64,000 nucleotides of DNA from Streptomyces xinghaiensis S187. GTDB taxonomy: Bacteria > Actinomycetota > Actinomycetes > Streptomycetales > Streptomycetaceae. Made by a program: the position numbers and the translations under genes. The stretch covers positions 186,001-250,000 of the forward strand of contig NZ_CP023202.1 of the NCBI RefSeq assembly GCF_000220705.2. Reading direction: 5' to 3'. Within the stretch, counting starts at the first letter, position 1. Each line of letters starts with the position of its first letter. The notes beneath the pieces are model-generated. The model was not told the DNA's origin and made no database searches. It saw only the letters and a program-made list of their open reading frames with translations. Positions 59,094 through 64,000 of this stretch are shown here, piece by piece.

Positions 59094-60047
59094 TCAGCAC
59101 TCTCCGCCCACCGCACCCCCGTCCGCCGTGTCCGCTCCGCCCGTGTCCCGCGCACCCGCCGCGCTCTGCCGCAGCGCCGCCACGGCGGCCCGTATCGCGG
59201 GCCGGCGGTCGGCGTCGGCCCGCCAGACGGCGTAGATGTGCCGGCGCATCCCGCTGCGGACCCGCACCATCCGCACCCCCTCCGGCACGGGCCCGCGGCC
59301 CAGCCTCGGCGCGACGGCGACTCCGAGGCCGGCGGCGACGAGGGCCAGCTGGGTGTGGTGCTCCCCGGCCATGTGGGAGACCCGCGGCTCGATGCCCTTG
59401 CCGCGCAGGGTCAGCATCAGCCAGTCGTGGCAGAACTCGCCCTGCGGCCAGGAGACCCACTCGTCGCCGGCGAAGTCCTCCAGCTCCGCCTCGGCCCGGC
59501 CGGCGAGCCGGTGGCCGGCGGGGATCGCGACATCGGCGGGATCATCGAGCAGCGGTGCCTTGGTGAGTCCGCCGGGCAGCGAGAGCGGCTTGTTGTACCA
59601 GTCGAGGACGACGGCCAGGTCGAGGTCGCCGCGGACGGTCCCGGGCACGGCGTCGTCCGGTTCCAGCTCGCGCAGCCGCACCCGGAGCCGGGGGTGTTCC
59701 CCGCGGAGCGTGCGCAGGGCCGCGGGGAGCAGGCCGCGTGCCGCGGTGGGGAAGGCGCCGATGCGCAGCTCGCCGACGGGCTGCCCGGCCCGCGCCTCCA
59801 GGTCCGCCTGGGCGAGTTCGACCTGGGAGAGGATGCGCGCCGCGTGCTCGGCGAGCAGCCGGCCGGCGTCCGTCAGCCGGATGCCGCGGCCGTTGCGTGC
59901 CAGCAGCCGCTGTCCGGTGTCCCGTTCGAGCTTGCCGAGCTGCTGCGATACGGCGGAGGTGGTGACGTGCAGTCCGGCGGCGGCCGCGCTGATGGAGCCG
60001 TGCCGGGCCACGGCGTCCAGGGTGCGCAGCCGGTCCAGGTTCAACAT
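59094..60047 (-). CDS. LysR family transcriptional regulator
   Basis: The protein has 317 residues. The N-terminal winged helix-turn-helix (residues 1-60) reads LNLDRLRTLDAVARHGSISA with HVTTSAVSQQLGKLERDTGQ as the recognition region. The C-terminal periplasmic-binding-like effector domain starts about residue 90 (ELRIGAFPTAARGLLPAAL). The ATG at 60047 matches the family start. It is divergent from an EamA transporter 74 bp away, and LysR proteins typically activate or repress such a partner. GLLDDPADVAIPAGHRLA-like and WPQGEFCHDWL segments are in the effector pocket. The effector is unknown. Confidence 0.92.
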   Translation of the reverse strand: MLNLDRLRTLDAVARHGSISAAAAGLHVTTSAVSQQLGKLERDTGQRLLARNGRGIRLTDAGRLLAEHAARILSQVELAQADLEARAGQPVGELRIGAFPTAARGLLPAALRTLRGEHPRLRVRLRELEPDDAVPGTVRGDLDLAVVLDWYNKPLSLPGGLTKAPLLDDPADVAIPAGHRLAGRAEAELEDFAGDEWVSWPQGEFCHDWLMLTLRGKGIEPRVSHMAGEHHTQLALVAAGLGVAVAPRLGRGPVPEGVRMVRVRSGMRRHIYAVWRADADRRPAIRAAVAALRQSAAGARDTGGADTADGGAVGGEC

Positions 60048-60052
60048 GTAAG

Positions 60053-60113
60053 CGATGCTAAACGGTGGGGTCCAGATTCTTTCGCTTGTCCTACGAGATC
60101 TCGCGGAGCATCG
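60053..60113. promoter_or_regulatory. Inverted repeats in the LysR/EamA intergenic region
   Basis: CGATGCT (60053-60059) is mirrored by AGCATCG (60107-60113), and CGAGATCTCG (60094-60103) is a perfect 10-bp palindrome. All lie in the 74-bp gap between the divergent starts, and TCG-N9-CGA at 60082-60096 resembles a LysR half-site pair. Use by the LysR protein is inferred. Confidence 0.45.
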
Positions 60114-60121
60114 TGGGGCCC

Positions 60122-61084
60122 ATGACCGCCCCCGCCACGACGGACGACTCCCGCTCCGCACCCGCCGCCCCGGCCCCCGGCCGCGGCACCGCCCGCCGCC
60201 CCGCCGTCGACTGGCGGATCCGCTTCGCCGTCCTCTCGCTGATCTGGGGCTTCAGTTTTCTGCTGATCAAGGTGGGAACGGAGGGCTACGCCCCGCTGCA
60301 GGTCACCCTCGGGCGGATGGTGTTCGGGACGGCGGTGCTGCTGGCCGCGCTGGGTCTGCGGCGGCAGCGCCTCCCCCGGGGCGCCCGCGCCTGGGGCCAC
60401 CTGGCCGTCTCCGCCCTCTTCCTCAACGCGCTGCCGTACTCCCTCTTCGCCTACGCCGAGTTGACCATCTCCTCCACGCTGGCCGGGATCTGCAACGCCA
60501 CCACCCCGCTCTGGGGCATGGCGCTGTCGATGGTCGCGCTCTCGGAGGACCGGCCGACCCGGCGCCGGGTGGCGGGCCTCGGCCTGGGCTTCATCGGTGT
60601 GCTGACCGTGCTGGGCGCCTGGCAGGGTTTCTCCGGGCAGGACCCGGCGGGCACGGCGATGGCCCTGGCCGCCTCGGCGAGCTACGCCGTCGGCTGGGTC
60701 CACGTCCGCCGCACCCTGGCGGGCCGGGCCGATTCCCATCTGGCGATGTCGAGCGCCCAGTTGCTGCTGGGCACCGCTCAACTGGCCGTCGTCACCCCGC
60801 TGTTCACCTCCGTCCCGGACTCCTTCCCGCTGGTGCCGCTGCTGGCCGTGACGGCGCTCGGCGCGCTCGGCACCGGTGCGGCCTTCCTCATCCAGTACGG
60901 GCTGGTCGCCGAGGTGGGGCCGACGACCGCGCAGATGGTCACGTACTTCATCCCCGTCATCGCGACAGCCGCCGGCGTGGCGCTGCTCGGCGAGCGCCTC
61001 GACTGGAACGTCCCGGCCGGAGCGCTGATCGTGCTGGCCGGGGCGGCGCTCACCCAGAGCCGGCGCCGCCGCCCTCAGGCGTAG
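60122..61084 (+). CDS. EamA/DMT family transporter
   Basis: The protein has 320 residues. A hydrophilic Pro/Ala-rich N-terminus (about 35 residues) is followed by ten predicted helices in two EamA repeats. RFAVLSLIWGFSFLLIKVGT starts repeat 1 and GTAMALAASASYAVGWVHVR repeat 2. TPLWGMALSMVALSEDRPTR and FIPVIATAAGVALLGERLDW are the repeat ends with the usual EamA Glu. It is an exporter of unknown metabolite, with the divergent LysR gene as likely regulator. Its last 10 nt overlap the convergent MocR gene. Confidence 0.9.
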   Translation: MTAPATTDDSRSAPAAPAPGRGTARRPAVDWRIRFAVLSLIWGFSFLLIKVGTEGYAPLQVTLGRMVFGTAVLLAALGLRRQRLPRGARAWGHLAVSALFLNALPYSLFAYAELTISSTLAGICNATTPLWGMALSMVALSEDRPTRRRVAGLGLGFIGVLTVLGAWQGFSGQDPAGTAMALAASASYAVGWVHVRRTLAGRADSHLAMSSAQLLLGTAQLAVVTPLFTSVPDSFPLVPLLAVTALGALGTGAAFLIQYGLVAEVGPTTAQMVTYFIPVIATAAGVALLGERLDWNVPAGALIVLAGAALTQSRRRRPQA

Positions 61085-62415
61085 CGCTCCGCGGGGGGCG
61101 GGCCGGCGGCCGCCGCGAGCGCCTCGGCCACCGTCTCGATCTCGTCCCGCGCCAGCGGCGACACGGTCACCCGCACCCCCGGGCGCGAGGCCGTGCGGAA
61201 GCGGGCGCCGGGGGCCACGGCCCAGCCGGCCCTCAGGAGCCGGGCGACCGCGCCGGTTTCATCGGGGACCGGCACCCAGACGTTCATCCCGCTCCGCCCC
61301 TGCGCCGCGACCCCCCGCCGCCGCAGCGCCGCCACCAGGGCCTCGCGCCGGGCGCCGTAGGAGCGGGCGACGGCCGCCGGGTCCACCGCGCCGGACCGCC
61401 ACAGCTCCGTCACGGTGTGCTGCAGGAGATGGCTGACCCAGCCGGGGCCGAGCCGCTGCCGGCCCCGCACCCGGTCGGTGGTGAGCGCGTCCCCGGTGAA
61501 GACGGCGAGCCGGAGGTCGGGGCCGTACGCCTTGGCGGTGGAGCGGACGAAGGCCCAGTGCGGCACGCTTCCCGCCAGCGGGTGGAGGGGCAGGGAGACG
61601 ATGCCGTGCCCGTGGTCGTCCTCGATGAGCAGCGTGCGCGGATGGCGGGCCAGGACGGCCCGCAGCTCCGCCGCCCGCGCCGCGCTCACGGCCGCGCCGG
61701 TCGGGTTCTGCGCGCGGTCGGTGACGACGAGCGCCCGCGCCCCCTCCCGGAGCGCCCGGTCGGCCTCGCCGGGCAGCGGCCCTTCGTCGTCGACCGCGAC
61801 GGGCACCGCCCGCATCCCGAGCGCCGGCACGAGGTCGAGCATGCTGCCCCAGCCGGGGTCCTCGACCGCCACCGCGTCGCCGGGCCGGAGATGCGCGGCG
61901 AGCACGCGTTCGATCGCGTCCAGGGAGCCGGAGGTGACGCCGACGGGCCCGTCCGGCACCCCGTCGGCGTCCAGCTCCGCGCGGGCGGCCCGCGCCAGCT
62001 CCGGGTCCACGGACGGGGCCCCGTACAGGACCGGCCGCCCCGCGCAGCGGCGGGCGGCCTCGGCGAGCGCGGGCCCCAGTGGCGGCAGCAGGGCCGGATC
62101 CGGGTTGCCGGTGGACAGATCGCGCCCGCCCGGGGGCGCCTCGACCCGGATGGACTCCCGCGCGGTGCTGGCCGGCCGGGCGCGGACGCGGCTGCCCCGC
62201 CGGCCGTCCGTCTCGATCACCCCGCGGTCCCGCAGCAGGCGGTAGGCGGCGGCGACGGTGTTCGGGTTGACGCCCAGCTCTCCGGCGAGTTCCCGCAGGG
62301 GCGGCAGCCGCCTCCCGGGGGCGAGGGCGCCCGCGCCCACGCCCTCCTCCACGCTCGCCGCGATCTCGGCTGCGCGCCGCCCGCGGATCCGGTAATCTCC
62401 TAGCACAAAGCTCAT
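61075..62415 (-). CDS. MocR-type regulator (GntR helix-turn-helix plus aminotransferase domain)
   Basis: The protein has 446 residues. An N-terminal GntR winged helix (about residues 10-75: RAAEIAASVEEGVGAGALAP, LRELAGELGVNPNTVAAAYR) is joined to a fold-type I aminotransferase-like domain. The domain has LSTGNPDPALLPPLGP, VEDPGWGSMLDLV, TDRAQNPTGAAVS and the PLP lysine in RSTAKAYGPDLRLA. MocR proteins (GabR, PdxR) sense PLP or amines and bind direct repeats. It is divergent from a PNPOx-fold gene with only 26 bp between start codons, which points to vitamin B6 or amine-linked control of that gene. Confidence 0.92.
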   Translation of the reverse strand: MSFVLGDYRIRGRRAAEIAASVEEGVGAGALAPGRRLPPLRELAGELGVNPNTVAAAYRLLRDRGVIETDGRRGSRVRARPASTARESIRVEAPPGGRDLSTGNPDPALLPPLGPALAEAARRCAGRPVLYGAPSVDPELARAARAELDADGVPDGPVGVTSGSLDAIERVLAAHLRPGDAVAVEDPGWGSMLDLVPALGMRAVPVAVDDEGPLPGEADRALREGARALVVTDRAQNPTGAAVSAARAAELRAVLARHPRTLLIEDDHGHGIVSLPLHPLAGSVPHWAFVRSTAKAYGPDLRLAVFTGDALTTDRVRGRQRLGPGWVSHLLQHTVTELWRSGAVDPAAVARSYGARREALVAALRRRGVAAQGRSGMNVWVPVPDETGAVARLLRAGWAVAPGARFRTASRPGVRVTVSPLARDEIETVAEALAAAAGPPPAERYA

Positions 62416-62427
62416 TATGCACTAAGG
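62403..62427. promoter_or_regulatory. Direct repeats in the MocR/PNPOx divergent promoter
   Basis: GCACAAAG (62403-62410) and GCACTAAG (62419-62426) are direct repeats 16 bp apart, and GCAAAGG follows at 62427. They straddle the MocR start codon and the 26-bp gap. MocR-type regulators usually recognise direct repeats, so this is the best operator candidate. Binding here would necessarily affect transcription of both genes. Confidence 0.5.
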
Positions 62428-62441
62428 CAAAGGAGAACGCC

Positions 62442-63104
62442 ATGCCGGGGCCCGCCCCCTACGGACCGAGCGAGCGCACCACCCCGACCCGGGCCCGCCA
62501 CCGCGCCTCGTACGACCGCGAGGTGGTGCACGCGATCCTCGACGAGGGCTGGGTCTGCCACCTCGGCTATATCCGCGACGGCGCGCCGGTCGTGCTCCCG
62601 ACGATCTACGCCCGCGTCGGCGAGCGCCTGTACCTGCACGGCTCGACCGGCTCCCGCCCGCTGCGCGAGACGGAGGAGAGCGGGACCGGCCTGCCGGTCT
62701 GCGTGACCGTCACCCATGTCGACGGGGTGGTGCTGGCCCGGTCCGCCTTCCACCACTCCGTCAACTACCGCTCGGTGGTGGTCCACGGGACCGCCCGGAG
62801 CGTCCTCGGCCGGGAGGAGCGGGCGGCGGCCCTGAACGCCCTGGTCGACCAGGCCGTGCCCGGCCGCTCCCGGGACGCGCGCCCGGCGAACGCCAAGGAG
62901 CTCGCCGCCACGTCCGTCGTCTCCGTGGACCTGCGGGAGGTCTCGGCGAAGATCCGCACCGGCGGGCCGAACGACGAACCCGGGGACCTGGGCCTCCCCC
63001 ACTGGAGCGGGGTCCTCCCGGTCGCCACCACCCGCGGCACCCCGCAGCCGGCCGCCGGCCTGGCCCCGTCCGTCGCCGTCCCGGCCTACCTCACCTCCGG
63101 CTGA
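62442..63104 (+). CDS. Pyridoxamine 5'-phosphate oxidase-fold flavin-binding protein
   Basis: The protein has 220 residues. The N-terminus HRASYDREVVHAILDEGWVC, then HLGYIRDGAPVVLPTIYARV, LYLHGSTGSRPLRETE and VLARSAFHHSVNYRSVVVHG match the PNPOx-2 (flavin-nucleotide-binding, NimA-like) family. FHHSxNYRSV is the FMN-contacting segment. AAAGGAGA 6 nt before the ATG is a strong ribosome-binding site. It is divergent from a MocR regulator that probably controls it. Its reaction is unknown; the family includes reductases and FMN-binding proteins rather than true PdxH. Its 3' end overlaps the next convergent gene by 14 nt. Confidence 0.88.
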   Translation: MPGPAPYGPSERTTPTRARHRASYDREVVHAILDEGWVCHLGYIRDGAPVVLPTIYARVGERLYLHGSTGSRPLRETEESGTGLPVCVTVTHVDGVVLARSAFHHSVNYRSVVVHGTARSVLGREERAAALNALVDQAVPGRSRDARPANAKELAATSVVSVDLREVSAKIRTGGPNDEPGDLGLPHWSGVLPVATTRGTPQPAAGLAPSVAVPAYLTSG

Positions 63105-64000
63105 GCCACCGCCGGCCGCCCCGTGCGGGCACACGGGATCCACCCGTCACGCGGCCCCGGACCGGCGCGGCCCGGAGCCCGGAAGCACCCGGGCGCACCG
63201 GGGCGGCCGCCCGGGTTTCCGCGACAGCCAGCCCCGTCACCGCGGCCAGCAGCAGCCCGGTGCCCAGCAGCATGGCCCCGGTGAGACGTTCACCGAGGAG
63301 AAGCACCGCGATCACGGCCGCGGCAACCGGCTCGATCAGCATGACGACCGAGGTGGTGGCCGCCCGGACGACCGCCGCGCCGGCGAAGTACAGCGCGTAG
63401 GCCAGCGCGGTCGGCACCGCGGCCACGTACACCAGCAGCCCGAGCACCCGCCCGGGTTCCCCGGTGTGCGGCAGCAGCCCCTCCGACAGGCCCCAGGGCA
63501 GCAGGCAGACCGCCCCGACCGCGAGAGCCCACGTCGTCGTGGAGCGGTGGTCCGCCCGGGCCCCGTGCCGCCCCAGCCATCGGGCGAGCAGGCCGACCCC
63601 GGCGTATCCGGCAGCGGAGAGGAGCGCCAGCCCCACCCCGAGAGGACGGACCGTGCCCCCGCCGCCGCCCAGGACGAGCACCACGAGGCCGGCGAGCGCT
63701 CCGGCCACCGCGGCCAGGCCGCCGCGTCCGAGGCGCTCCCCCATCAGCAGCCGGGCGCCGACAGCGATCAGGACCGGGCCCGCTCCCAGGGTCACCACGG
63801 TGCCGACCGCGAGCCCGGTCTCCAGCACCGCGGCGAAGTAGGCGGTCTGGAACAGGGTCATCCCGCAGCCGGTGCCGAGGATGCGCAGCCACCGCCGGCC
63901 CGCGGGCTCGGGCGCCCCCGGCATCCGCCGCGCGGGCCGCACGGCGGCCGGCACCGACCAGCCGAGCATCAGGACGAGCCCGCCGGCGCAGCGCCAGAAG
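63091..64000 (-). CDS. EamA/DMT family transporter (5' end beyond window)
   Basis: At least 303 residues are visible; the frame is open through the right edge, where WRCAGGLVLMLGWSVPAA reads as a membrane helix of repeat 1, so the start lies outside. GCGMTLFQTAYFAAVLETGL and TLGAGPVLIAVGARLLMGERLG end repeat 1, VGLALLSAAGYAGVGLLARW begins repeat 2, and VVMLIEPVAAAVIAVLLLGE is the conserved C-terminal helix. It is an exporter-type DMT protein of unknown cargo. The basic C-terminal tail (RGRRWLSRR-like) is cytosolic. Confidence 0.88.
   Translation of the reverse strand, partial: FWRCAGGLVLMLGWSVPAAVRPARRMPGAPEPAGRRWLRILGTGCGMTLFQTAYFAAVLETGLAVGTVVTLGAGPVLIAVGARLLMGERLGRGGLAAVAGALAGLVVLVLGGGGGTVRPLGVGLALLSAAGYAGVGLLARWLGRHGARADHRSTTTWALAVGAVCLLPWGLSEGLLPHTGEPGRVLGLLVYVAAVPTALAYALYFAGAAVVRAATTSVVMLIEPVAAAVIAVLLLGERLTGAMLLGTGLLLAAVTGLAVAETRAAAPVRPGASGLRAAPVRGRVTGGSRVPARGGRRWLSRR

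Overview
The window is very GC-rich, has GTG/TTG starts and Tat signals, and carries a full conservon (cvnA-E with paired cytochrome P450s), an ECF41 sigma factor, tuf3-like EF-Tu and UppP. This is a Streptomyces (or close relative) chromosome arm. Gene order around the second EF-Tu, a second Lnt, Ung and the two adjacent reductases resembles my memory of the S. coelicolor SCO13xx region; that is unverified. There are no tRNA or rRNA genes, CRISPR arrays or intact insertion sequences.

Layout. 1-9 kb: a partial secreted protein, a small hypothetical, an SDR enzyme convergent with SigJ, gene relics, a Tat-exported PhoD-type phosphatase, a membrane-ACT-GNAT fusion, and a probable methionine gamma-lyase divergent from an Lrp regulator. 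9-16 kb: a DUF885 hydrolase, a decayed ATP-grasp relic, an RHH/degenerate-Fic toxin-antitoxin pair and the sbcDC nuclease operon. 16-19 kb: dhaKL without dhaM, a HAD phosphatase and an AT-rich gap. 19-27 kb: YigZ, a CoA-binding protein, an XRE-cupin regulator divergent from a DMT transporter, a 29-residue membrane peptide gene, two left-handed-helix proteins, a Q/P-repeat DUF8017-like protein and an MFS exporter.

26-34 kb: a spermidine-synthase-like protein, a patatin, tuf3, a VTT-domain protein, uppP, a secreted lysozyme-like/amidase whose Shine-Dalgarno lies in a hairpin, and a flavin reductase. 34-40 kb: the conservon (sensor kinase, roadblock, DUF742, GTPase, CYP157-like and CYP154-like P450s), a heterotrimeric-G-protein-like membrane complex translated as overlapping cistrons. 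40-50 kb: benzaldehyde dehydrogenase, a secreted BNR-4 protein, a ClpC-like unfoldase, a DMT protein and apolipoprotein N-acyltransferase.

50-64 kb: a TetR-controlled oxidoreductase operon (FAD monooxygenase plus Gfo/Idh/MocA) with two identical operators, a TPR-like protein, ung, an aldo-keto reductase relic, two coupled SDR genes, a HipA-like kinase/DUF3037 pair, a Tat-lipoprotein Rieske protein, two PNPOx-fold proteins, LysR/EamA and MocR/PNPOx divergent pairs, and a DMT transporter running off the right edge.

Most genes are ordinary Streptomyces accessory-core genes. The best leads are the 133-nt overlap of the two conservon P450s, the RBS-sequestering hairpin of the amidase, the catalytic-His-less Fic toxin, MocR-type direct repeats around a 26-bp divergent gap, and dhaKL lacking its phosphotransfer partner.
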